Positions 13,954-26,119 of a DNA stretch of 64,000 nucleotides are shown here, one piece after another. Position 1 is the stretch's first letter. Every line of letters starts with the position of its first letter. The notes under the pieces were generated by a model. It made no database searches. It had not been told where the DNA came from and was given only the letters and a program-made list of their open reading frames with translations. Made by a program: the position numbers and the translations under genes. Source of the stretch: Tigriopus japonicus (taxonomy: Eukaryota > Arthropoda > Copepoda > Harpacticoida > Harpacticidae); contig CM021317.1 in assembly GCA_010645155.1 (NCBI GenBank), positions 13,138,451 to 13,202,450 on the forward strand, written 5' to 3'.

Positions 13954-16900
13954 TAGTTAAGTAAGTGAGGGTGATTTTCATGGGAAAATTCTGATTGAGT
14001 GCTTCAAGGACCTAGGGAGAGTTGGAACTTATCATACCATCAATTCATGTTTGATAATGATGACTTGAGTTCTTTAGTTCGGCTCCATTTAGCAGGGATG
14101 TGCCGAGATCGGTGGCAAGGCGACGATCGAGACTCCTCTTGATTCATCAATCCTTGTTAGATCTGCAAAGCTGGCCCAACGGGATGCTTATAATAAGATC
14201 CATCCGACCAATTCTCCCCTGATTGAGCTTCATCAACGAAGATGACGTCCGATACTGGGGAGTCTTCCATCCTAAATAGCTCTTATAAAAAGTAAATGAT
14301 GGAACTTTCAATTAGGCGAATGAGCCCAGAACTAAAAGAGAGCATATCTCATGAACATGAAGCCACTCAAAGCGGACAATAGTCTAGTGATGAGGCCGTA
14401 ACGACATGTCGTTTGGATGCAAAAGCGTACCATAAAATGCCCTCATCAGGGTCGTCTGTCTGGATTGGAGTCACTAGTTCCATAATCAGCCAGAAAGAAG
14501 GTCTAAACGGCAACTTGCAAGTGGGTCGCTACCGACGGGATGATAACTTGTTCACGTGGAATCTGTCGCCATAAATCGGTCTAATGGCAATTACCAGCTA
14601 GTTCCTTTGGCCCATTATGTCATTTCCAACTATGATAAATGACACTTGACATTGGCTCTGCAGGTACGGACAGACTAGTAGCACATTTGATGTGCTCAAA
14701 AAATGATCGCAACGAGCCATGAACCATAAAAAGACTGACATTTATCAGAAATTGGTTCTCGGAACATCCCCCATGCCATCAATGAACAATTCTGCTACCC
14801 ATCCACTAAAAATGTTGTGAATGAGCATTTATGATGTACTGAGTTAAATTGTATACCGCCTAGATTGGTCGGACTTTACCTGATTGATTCATTCCAAAGC
14901 ATTTTTTCCATCTCTTCGTGATCGGCTAGTTTTGCACTACGTAAACTCAAAATCAAGCCCCGAACACGTGTCATTGATTATCATAACGCAGCCGTCTTTC
15001 TCTCTCTCTGGCGAGCTCAATCGCATTACAAGCAATAACTTGTGATAAGTTGTTCATGTCTCCTGTCATCTTAATGACTTGAGCTTTTGTGCCCAGCCCA
15101 GCAGAGGTATACCTAGTCTTCTTTGGCATCGTGGGCTGAGATTGTCCGATTAGTCGGAGCCAAACACGATTGTGAACGCATGGGCACAAGAAATGAGGAA
15201 GGTAAAGGGGCTCACAAGCTGCTCATTTGAATAAATGATAAATATTTACAGCCTCTAATGGTTGATTAAGATCATCAGACAGTCTTTTGACAACATTGTA
15301 CCTTCGGTTATGATCACATGAGCATTATGGTCATTTAAATGCAAAGGGTTTCAAGACGTCAAATTCAAAGATTTATCACCCTCCCAAGACCAAAAAACGC
15401 AACCATTCTAAATGGCTCATCAAAGGCGCCAGCTTCGGTCAAGATTTTCTGCGAAAACCGACATCCCGCAGATTTATCTCTTTGCACCCATGACGAGGAC
15501 GGGTCTCCCTGAAGAGCAATTTCCATCCCAGGAACGTGGTCGACCCAAGGAGGGGACCCGGCCAAGCAAGCAAGTTCTTCACCCATGGTCGCTTTCTCCC
15601 CATGCTGACATCCCAGGAAGGCGCTCTTGCGGTAACGAGGTCTTAATCTTGTCTCTTGTCCACTCCGGGACCCATTTCTCGGGGGCCATAACGACCTCCG
15701 TAATGGTGCTTCAGCTAAGATATGGAAATATGATGACTACCACAGCAGACCGTGGACAGTTGCTCAACGTAGAAATAAAGGCACATTGAGAAAGATATTT
15801 TTTTCGTCCTCTTTCTATTATGGACTAGACGCAGACAAAGGGCCAACGATGGAATTGTGAAGCTAAAAATCTGTGAAACGATGCATGTCATCTTGTTTAT
15901 GGCGCTGAAAAATGAATCCTATTGAATCGGCTCCAAAAAGAGATTTCTGCAAACAGCCCGGATCAAAAGTTTGATTAATTATGTTTCTTTGAAAGCCTAA
16001 ATATGGAAAATATTTTCATTCGTGCCAATTCAGTGATCAATGCCCGAGCTCTGATCATGGATGATGGTCATTGAGAGCCTACAAAAGCGATTTGCTTAGC
16101 ACTGAATAATGATCTTGATAAATGATTGCAAACGTCGAGTCATCAGATCGAAGCTCATTGCCCCTCGTCCGACATAGCACCCTCAGAGTAATACTAATTA
16201 TGGTGGACATGGAATATAATACTGTTATTTTACTCGTCGTATCTAGCAAACTCTCAGCACTAAATTACGTTGTTTTTTCCGAAAAATATAGAAGCTCCTG
16301 ATGCCCAGTCGGTTTTTTTAACAAAAATGGCGCTTTCAAACTATTTTGCACCACGGTGGAAAAAAATCATTAACCAAATATTGGAAGTCATTCAATACTT
16401 TTCCGCCAAAGGATCAAAGGATGGTTTGATGACATTTTCTCCTCCGAAAAGTGCAGATCATTTATCAAACGTTTGTTAATGGAAAAGCTGCCCAAATGTA
16501 CTCTACATGGAGAGCTGCTACAATGTACAAAGCATGTTTGGCTGGATGGTCGCCATTCAAAACCCGACGATGACGCGATGTTACAAAATTGAATGGCCAA
16601 CCAAATGGAACGAGTAGACAGAGAAGAAGGAAGAGAATGGTTTTTGGTGCCAAAAAAAAATCTGGCACTTTGGTTTCCGATGTTCGTCCTTTTCACGTAA
16701 CAACTTGCTGCATTGGTAACTCAAATCTCCCACCTTAGCGCGTCGATATGCAAGTTGTAGAACCCCTCTCAAAAAAATCATGCTAAAGATTTGTGTACCT
16801 ACTCTATAGTACATAACACATTATGGTACAATGCGACTGCGTCTTCCAATACTTCCGACCTAATCAAAAAATGAGACGAGAGATAACAATGCCATTTAGG

Positions 16901-19516
16901 AACAAATCTCCCTGAGGGACGTTGCAAAGCGCACTAGGGTTGCCCAAATAATCATAGTCTTATTATTAATACCCACGAGTCTCTGAGCCCTACATCCTCG
17001 AGTCTCCATATCATCTCCGGATTAGGAGACACCTCGCTCCTTCCTCGGTCATCTCTTTCTCCCTTTCCCCTACTACCCACAAATATTGATTTGTAGCAAA
17101 GAAGGGCGCTGCAATGTCATCAACGAACGGGGGAGGAACAGATATCAAGGAGGGATTAATCTTTTGCCAAAATGGCACCCTTGATATTGGGTTGCAATGT
17201 CGTAGGTTAACATGGACAGGTCGGGTCTCCTCAATAACTTCATTAACTGATAACATACTCTAGATCCCCCCCTACGACCACCCAAAAAAATGCATATTAC
17301 GACCCAACTTATGAGCGGGTTTGGTCTCTATTAAGAAGAAAAATCCAAGCTTAAACCTGAAAACAGTACCCTTCAAACGGTATTCGAGATTGGCGCATGT
17401 CCATCGTTGCTTGGCTTGCTGCAATTCTACAGACAGATAAGCCACAAAGAATGAGTCAAGGCTAATCCCGGAGATTGGAAAGTTTTGACATTACCGCACT
17501 TTACGAGAGCTTTCTTTCGCTTTCGGAAATGTGTATTGGCCGAACAAAATGGCGATGTACGATGTAAACCACAATTTCAACTATCATACTCCGATCCAAA
17601 GAGTCTGAAAAGGAAGTCTGCAAGGCCGAAAAAAACCGAGTGAGAGATTGAAAAATGAACTTTCTCTCTTATTATGCAGATTTGGCTGTCGGATCCAAAA
17701 AAATCCTTTGAGGCTCTTAGCAGCGGAACGGAGGAGTGCGAACAATTCTCACTGAGTTGGAAACGTGCTTGATTTATTGCCAGGTATTCATTTATCTACC
17801 TAAATCCCGAGGTGTCGACAGCCTTTCCAATCCTCACTTGACAAGTCCATTTTTATTCAGGGTGGGCAAAAACCACTTCAACCACATTAACATGTGTCAT
17901 TTTTCAAAATCAGTCAGTCCACCCACCTACCTACCTTTGCTGCTAGCCTCTGTCAGCGAAAATCTAGATAGAAGTGTTGGATTGAAGTCGGAAACTTTCT
18001 GTGGAAAGTCATTCCTGGCAGGAACATTCCGGAAATTTACACTTTGATGAGTAAGCGGGTCTGATCAAGATGGCGAGATCTAACATTAGGTTTGTGGGGA
18101 AATGGGAGGGGGTCGCTTTGGGGATAGCCACTCTTTTTCCATTTTCCAGACGTCCTTTTGAACAAAAGAATAGTTATTGGGGAGAGACAGAGGGAGAAAG
18201 GAGAAGTGAAAAGTAATAACAATAACCGTAACAGTAAACTGCTTTACAGATATCGTTGTTCCATCGCATTAACCGCCTTCGGAGATGTGTTTGGACCCAT
18301 TTCCTGCCTACTTGGGACGTTCTATGTACCCGTACTGTATACGTAGTACTACTAGTGCTTGGAACTCATTCCGACGAACTTTCATACTCATTGAAAAATG
18401 GCAAGCCGTCTCGGAAAAACGAGGCGAATGAGGGTCACCAGGTAAATGAAGATGAACCCAATTTTTGCCAGGAAACTGGGGTCGCAATAAGCCGGCCCTG
18501 TTTCGCCAGAACCATTTGCATAAGTCATGTCGAAGTCTTGAATAAACTGGCAGTTCGTACGCATAGTAATTTGTTCAATAAAACACAATTGCCGACTCGT
18601 GAATGAAGATAATACGATGATTCGGGGTGTCGTTTCCACGTCGACCACAAAGCTCACTACTCTAATTTTCAGGTACTTTTTCCTCTCCTCTTCTTTATGT
18701 AGTTGGCTTTGGACCACGTTGTCGATGGGCATAAGTCTCTCATTTTACAATGCTGTGCAAAACCTACGACTATAATTTGGACCATTAAAATGCAAAATGC
18801 AGATCTAGGTCCTGTCTTACACTGGAACTCGGAGCTAGATTGGTATCCATCTAGTCTTCCGTTCGTCTTTGGGCACATACCCACTTCACCACCACTACTG
18901 TCTGTAGTCAGGACCGACTATTCGGGTGGTATCTAGTCGTGTCGAACAATGTGCGCACATCTAATGGCAGACTTGTCCAGTTTTAAAACATTAACCTAAT
19001 TGAAAGGTAAGGCACCCAACAAAACCAGATCATTAGTTATGTCAGTGCTCAAACCGACCAAAGAAGGACCAACTTTTGGTCTAGGCGAGAGTAAAAAAGT
19101 GGGCACGTCCTTACCTCAACAAGCTGGACTAAAAATTCATGGCTTTGGGGCTATCTTTACTTACATATTCATTTATTGTGGATCCCTTTTGATATGCTTT
19201 CTTTAACATTAACAAGTCAATGGTCCGGGATTTGGAGCCAATTTGCTTTGAGTTTTTTATTGTACCCGGGTGAATTCAGATAACTTTCATATGGGAGACA
19301 GAATCACCCCAGTTAATGGCCAATAAACGCGTGGTTTTGCGTTGGTTTCCAAAACATGATCACGGGATTATGTTTATGACAATATTATGCAATCAGATTC
19401 AGGATAGAGTTTTCAAAGTAAGAGACGTGTAGGAGTATTGTCGAGGAGATGAATAGGCGTGATGAGTTCAAAGTCACCACAGGATAGTGGTCTTCAACTT
19501 CAAAAAGGAAGCAGGT

Positions 19517-19575
19517 CATTAATCATTAAAAACGCCTTAATGAAATGAGAACTAATCATGGTAATGATTCATTAA
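19517..19575. promoter_or_regulatory. Dense cluster of homeodomain-type TAAT/ATTA cores
   Basis: Within about 60 bases there are at least seven TAAT or ATTA cores. They include a 9-base perfect inverted repeat, CTTAATGAA at 19537 and TTCATTAAG at 19567. Such clusters are typical of enhancers bound by homeodomain proteins, but AT-rich DNA can produce them by chance. Confidence 0.2.
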
Positions 19576-22500
19576 GCTACCCGCCAAGTTCCCGTTGAAT
19601 AAATGATTTTTGACAGGAAATCATTTTTTGCTGGTGAATATAATGAGGAATTTTATGAGATTTTGCTCGTACTTGAAGGTAAGATTTCAACCGCATATTC
19701 CAGAGCACAATATTCTTGCTCTATTTTGTTTGAACGCGCAACTACGCACTCCTAGCGTTCTCGTACATCAATTTGCTACCACCATAAGAAAAAAAGAACA
19801 TCCTCACACATACACATTTACCTTCATTTTCACCATATATCACCTGAAGAAACAAATGATTTTAATGCTAGGTTCCTTCATTTGGCCCCAGACCATGCGA
19901 TTGTGGAAATGATAGCCATTGCTGTAACCCATAAATCTCGAAAGATGACAGCAAAAACAAATCAAAACCAGATAATTTGCTTTGATTTACTTTCATTCAT
20001 GGTTTGTTGATTCAACTACTATTGGCGCAGCATTGTTGTCAACGTTCAAACATGTGAGTAGTGCGCAGGTTTCCCTGGCTCACATGTGAATGATGCGATT
20101 CCGCCAACAGCCCTCATTATATTAAAAAAACCTAATTGAAGAATGTTGGGACGTATCACAATGCCCCATTTGGATTGTCATGCTGATGCCATTCCTAACA
20201 ACGGAGCTCACTCCCGGTGGTCAACGGTCTGGTGCTCCTTGAAAACGAGGCAAGAATGCGTACATAGAGTGAGTGCCATGCCAAGGCGAATGTCGTCTCT
20301 CACTAACCTACATTTGTCATCCCACTCCAAACCTTCTTAAATCATTTGGGTGCTCGGCGAAGGTACCACGAGTGTTTACTATTCACTACATACGTACAGT
20401 ATTTCCCTCACCATCATCGTCATCATGCACTGGGATCGCATTCTCCTCGTACAATTGAGTCAACGACGATTCCACGGCAACTGACGCGTGCAGAAAATAG
20501 GTTCTTTTCAGCTCATAAATTCCTTTCATGCTTCAATTTTAATTAAGTAGTTCCGAGTTGATACTTGTTGGTTGAAGCATAAAGGAATGGGACAAGAATG
20601 CCTTTTAGACGTTCCAATGTGCTAGTGCAACAATGAGCATCTACCGTACGTACGCACTAATGCAGCAGGGGGAAATCTTGATTGAACCACAATGCGAAAT
20701 TGAGGCTTGGCTGAATATAATGAACCAGGGTAAGAATCTTCGGCATCGGACAATACTCTCACGACCATACAGAATATAATAGGTACGGTAAAAATGATAT
20801 ATTTAAGTATGTTTTGTTGGAGCCCTAATGGCAAGTCTCGTTTTGACGATAGTCTGTCCGACGAGTATGATTTATGCCCTAGGCCCTCTCCTCATGATTA
20901 CCATTTGGCCTAATGATAAAATCGGCAAAAACTCGTTTGCAAAAAGGGGCATATGAAATATGTAATTTACCCTTTGTCTTCCTCTCTCTTTCTCCACTTT
21001 GTTCTGGTGAGAAGTCCAACCCAGACCTAGTTGCACTGACTTTCCGCTTGAAATCATTAATCATTACCTGCAACAAAAAAGGATTGGAAATACTCAATGG
21101 TTGAAAAAAACAACGTTGTATACTTTGTAGTCGAGTTGCTAACTGACTACATACATGCAGTTAGGAGGTCATCGGCTGAGTTTCTTCACTTGCTCGACAC
21201 AACGAAAAGTGCCTTTGGATTGAGTAAATATCGCATGGATTCGAGCAAAAACCGGTGGCATGAAGCCTTGGGGTTGAAAGATTTTGGAACCAAAAAACCA
21301 GAGGAGTTCGACTGATCTTGATTCCGAGACTGCAATTATGAATAATTTTTCAACCCAAGCTCTGACTGGCATGAGTTGGATTTATGGGAGTTTTTCCAAG
21401 ATGGAACCGAAGGGTAAAAACTCGGGGGTAATCATGGCCAGAGTATCATCATGGTTCAATGCCGTGCGGTTATTAGAACAATTATCATTAATTCTGACTT
21501 CTCGGCGTATCCTGTCAGAGAAAATAGATGGCAACGCATCAATACGTTTCAAACACCAAGGCTAAAACCTAATGAGATAACCATAGAGAAAGGGATTACC
21601 GCGATGAGCTCCATAAATCACTTATTTTCTGGACATATCTTTTGTCAGAGCAAGTTTATGTCGACTCAGCCTCTGAAATAGAACAGAACAGAAAAAAACA
21701 AGTGATGACAATGAAAAAAAAAATACCGCACAAATTAAACCCCGTCAGGCCATTCACAATCCTACACCAGTCTAGAGTTAAAAACCAGCCCCTTCGCCAC
21801 ATAAGCAAAGTACTGCTGTGCGAGGTGTGCGTAGTACATGTACATGTCAGCGAACTATCGGCTACGGTCATGATCCACGACATAATCCCAGTTGATGAAG
21901 TGCTCCGACGGAGTTTGGACGTGCAACCAAGAGTTATGGTGTCATGCTTAAATTTGCACATTTGTTCCGACTTTTCAGACGCGTCTGAACTCTAGAATGT
22001 CAATGAATGCAGAAAGCTTCCAGCCATTCAACATATTTATTCAAAAGCATGAAAGGATAGATTTTCAATAAACGAGTACTATAGATTCATGTAGTTAATG
22101 AATAAGAATATATTTTGATTTTGTATGCTCATCACGGTAAAGTTTGTCGGTGTACAATGGGCAAGATGTCACATTTTTCTGAATGTTAAGTTCTCCCAAT
22201 CCATAGATAAAATATCATCTTCACCCCCTCCCCCACCAAACCTGCTACCCCGAACTTCAGCTTGAAAATAATAGTTATAAAGTCCCTTTATTGAGTACAA
22301 CAATCGAACTATCATTGTGACACAAAATAATGTTCTATTGTGTTCAGTACGCACTTAAAAGTTTGAAAACATGCTAAACTTTTGTGCCGGAGTGCAATTT
22401 TGGGTTTTCATTGGTGTTGTGACCTCTCAATCGCATGTATTGTCACCACTCAAATCAGCTCTTGCTACTATAACCTCAGAACATAAGCTGGGTTAAAAAA

Positions 22501-24520
22501 ACACCGCTAATGTACTGTCTTTTCAAGGAAAGTTGCCCCTACCATATCATTTAGTATAACCATACTGAAATATTCAAATTCGTTCATATCTCCGTTTTTT
22601 TGTAAACAAGCCGGGTATATGAATGAGGTTACTTTTATTTAAAAAAATGAATTGTCACAAAGTTAGAAAAGGTTAGCAAATTGGAATAGATGTACATCGC
22701 TTTTTTGACCGGTCCCACCGGTGGCACGACCTTAATCAAATTGACTAGCAAAGGGAAGATAGAATATAAGAAAAAATACACGTGATATTAGACAATGCTC
22801 GGAACAAACTCAATTGATCATGTCTCAGCAACACCATTTTCGTAAAGGACTTGCAGTGATCCAACCCATAACATCAAGACTGGCTTTGTAGTGCCCTGCC
22901 TGAGCCAACGAGGAGCCATTGGACATAAATAATCGAAAAGCGACCTCAGAACCTTGCACGTTTATCATGAAGCACTTTGTATATGAATGGGCCTAAATTC
23001 AGCCCTCTCACAGACTCGCCATGTTGAGATACGTTTCACTTAAGTTCCAGCGAGCCCTGCTTGATCTGGCTGAAGCCACATGATCTGTCCATTTCTCATC
23101 TGTGAGTCATGAATGGTCTGAAAAAACAATGGCCCATTGACCAGTGGGAGATCTTTTGTTCTATTTACTCGACCAATTATGCTCACAACCAAAATTGGCA
23201 AAGTGATAACGACTCGCGTCCGAATTGAAAAGAAACTTTTGCATCATAAATCCAACCCTTAATGGGTACCATTTGGACCTCCCTGTGGGTATTTATGAGT
23301 ATTTCAGTGTCAGGTCTTTCGATAATCGAAGTCGCGAGTATTTTGGCGCCAAACTAAGCATATTAGCCCTCATAACCCAAGTTACATTGGAATGAAATCT
23401 AAAGAAACGAGTCTCGATTGTGTCATTTAGAATCGACAACAAAAGCCAGAGAATGTGCATTTAGGTAGGAGAGCTCACCGTTTGAGTTTGAGTACAAATA
23501 ACGTTTTGATGAGCGCAATTTTCGATTTGGTTGGACAACCAAATTGCACAGAAGTGCATCATCCACTCCTTTCGGGTTGCAAGCCAACAACCAACTTGTT
23601 CGCTCGGGTTTGTTCGTGCGAAAAAACACCGAACTTGATAAGAAAATGTAGCACGGCGATTCTTGAACTTTCACAAGTCGTCCAAGTTGTTCAAAGTACG
23701 TGAGAGGATTGGATAGAAAGGAAAAAAAGTCAGCCAATACTTCCATTAACCAATAAATAAAGATGTATACATCCAAGGTGGGACGCGTCACATTTACAAG
23801 TCCTTCTCTAATTAGAGCCTGTTTTTCTTCGGCTCTTTCACGGTAAATGTCTGGGAGTTCATTCTTGAAATCAGATTATGGATGTGCTGTCAAAAGTCAC
23901 ACGTCAAGATTTCAGGTCCCGAAATAATGGAAGTCAGAAGAAAGATGAGAGAGACCTTTTTTAGAGACTCAGCCGAGACACCAAGCACTTTTTTCTCGTT
24001 TCTCATTCCTACCCTTGCTTGGGATAAAGACCCGGGCACTTCGATAGCCCAGATCAAGGACTAAGATCTACATGTCAGATTTGAAAAGCCATAACTCTTG
24101 CCTGCTTATACACACTCTCACAGAGATGCGATTGCAGTCGCCAAAGTTTCGGAAAATTCCAAAACAAGCACAGAACACTTCGTCCGTTGGGCAGAATGCC
24201 TTGTTCTTTGTAGTTAGTGAAGAGTGTTAGGTGTGAATAGAGCTATGAAAGATCTAGCATCCAACAACCGCTTTGATGAAGATTCGAAGATATTCAAAGG
24301 AGTTCTGGCCAAAGCCGATTGCACAATGAAAGTCTTTCCATAATCGCCTGAGCTGAAAGACCTGCTAGTTTGGTGACAGAGACAAAATAGAAGTTCTAGG
24401 CTTCGTTCAATAACAAATCCGATTGAGATTTCAGATAGTATTTCTCTCACTTGAACCCAGTCAAAAGGGCCAATGGAGAGAGATGGCCAAGAGCTTATTT
24501 TCACCCTATTCAAAGCCAGC

Positions 24521-24546
24521 TTCGTTCGTTTGTTCGTTCGTTCGTC
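24521..24546. repeat. (TTCG)n microsatellite
   Basis: Six TTCG units with one substitution. Confidence 0.85.
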
Positions 24547-25774
24547 CCTTTTGGCTACAAATTTGGCTTTTAACGAAGAGTTTCGCTTTTCAATCAGGCC
24601 AACTTCAAATGTCTCGGAAGCCATCCGTGAATGAGGCGACGATGATGATGATTTTGGAGAGATGCTGATTGCTTGGCCCCTAAAGCTGACTTAAATGACA
24701 CCTAATACAATCGGCTCACAGATCGATTTTGGACTCTAAATTGGGTTGGTTTACCACTTTGGTTGGTTCAGACCACTGGTTTGGGTTGGCACGGATCGTT
24801 AAGAAACTTGGCACTTTGCCATCACCTCGAGTCTTCAATTTGAAACAAGGAGCACAAGGTTTTTTTTGGCCCATTGAGTATTTATATGCAGCCAGGAGAT
24901 GCCAGCCACTTCGCTTCTATCAATTCAATCAAACTTCTGCCTGATAATAAAAAGGCCTAACGAGAATGGTGCGTTTGTGGTACGGTTGTTTAAACAAATG
25001 CCTCATACGCCAATGAAGGGGCTTTTAATTGAAATCGATCAATAACTCGACACACATTGGGTGAACAAATTGAAAGTATCGGTCAAATTGGAGGAAAGAG
25101 CGATTCTCGGTATTTTTTTTTGAAGTCGTTTGACAGGTGACGCCACTTCAGAGAACGAACGAGAGACAGACGCCTTAAATGCGATTGGATTATCTGCAAT
25201 AAACCATGAACCAGTTGTTCAACAAGGGCGTTTTATGAGTTTTTTATTCATCCCTAAGTGGTCGTGAAACGATGCAATGGTTGAAGCGCTGAGTAAGCCC
25301 ATCATCAGTCATTGCATGATTGAAAGCTAATCAAGCTCGAGTGGCTACAAGCAAACTCGAGGCATGCCAGCTCATTTCACAACTTCTTTTTGCACTTTTT
25401 GCGCCAACTCTGAACCAATTGGAAAACACAGTTGAGCTTGCCAAATATGCAAATGTGAAATGAACTACCGTGCAACTTTTAAACTTGGTGTTTCGCCTCT
25501 TGGATCTCCCTCGATCTCTCTCTTTTTCTCCCTCATAGAAGATTCCTTTGCAAATTTGACTCACTTTCTCGATTCCAGGAAATGCCATCGTCTACGTCGT
25601 CGCCCATGTAAATAAAGAAATGCTACCAAAGTCCTCACACCCTCAAATGTCTTTTGTGTTTGAAGATAATTCCCGGAATTCTTTTTGCCAACTTGAATGG
25701 TTCAAAAGAGGGGTTTCGCCAACTTTCATTGGCACAACCGCTATAAGAAACAAGCCAGCAAGTAAGCCAACGTC

Positions 25775-25794
25775 AGAGAAAGAGAGAGAGAGAG
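25775..25794. repeat. (GA)n microsatellite
   Basis: Short GA run with one AA interruption. Confidence 0.8.
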
Positions 25795-25987
25795 CGAAGG
25801 GTGGGTTGATCCTCTTTCGTGTAATAAAGGATGTGCCAGTCATGTAAGTACATCAATGGCAGAGCCTTGAAATGACGACGACGGCCCGAGTCACTTTTTT
25901 GCTTACTTCAATCTCCCTTCTCATTATCTTGGTTGAATGCAATCAAAATTAGCTTAAATTATACGGGCTCAGTCATAGACAGGCAAG

Positions 25988-26015
25988 CAGACAGACAGAC
26001 ATCCAGATAGACAGA
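25988..26015. repeat. (CAGA)n microsatellite
   Basis: Imperfect CAGA array with a central CATCCAGATAGA interruption. Confidence 0.7.
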
Positions 26016-26099
26016 CCCACGGACACGTGGTCGAAGTGATGAGATTGAACATCTCCCAACAGTGGTTCCCATTAAAATGCAATCAAATTGAAAAAAGAG

Positions 26100-26119
26100 C
26101 ACACATACACACACACACG
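26100..26119. repeat. (CA)n microsatellite
   Basis: CA run with one CATACA interruption. A short GAGT array (26192-26206) lies about 75 bases downstream. Confidence 0.8.

Larger units (their letters stand above)
6825..19516. other. Gene-free stretch with scattered microsatellites
   Basis: No gene is supported. Two GC-richer patches (7180-7774 and 15365-15789) are open on both strands but encode nothing recognisable. A TATATATA followed by CGCGC at 13815 resembles a core promoter without a downstream gene. The 14000-16200 part is rich in TGATCA, ATGAT and TAATTA-type words. Confidence 0.45.
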
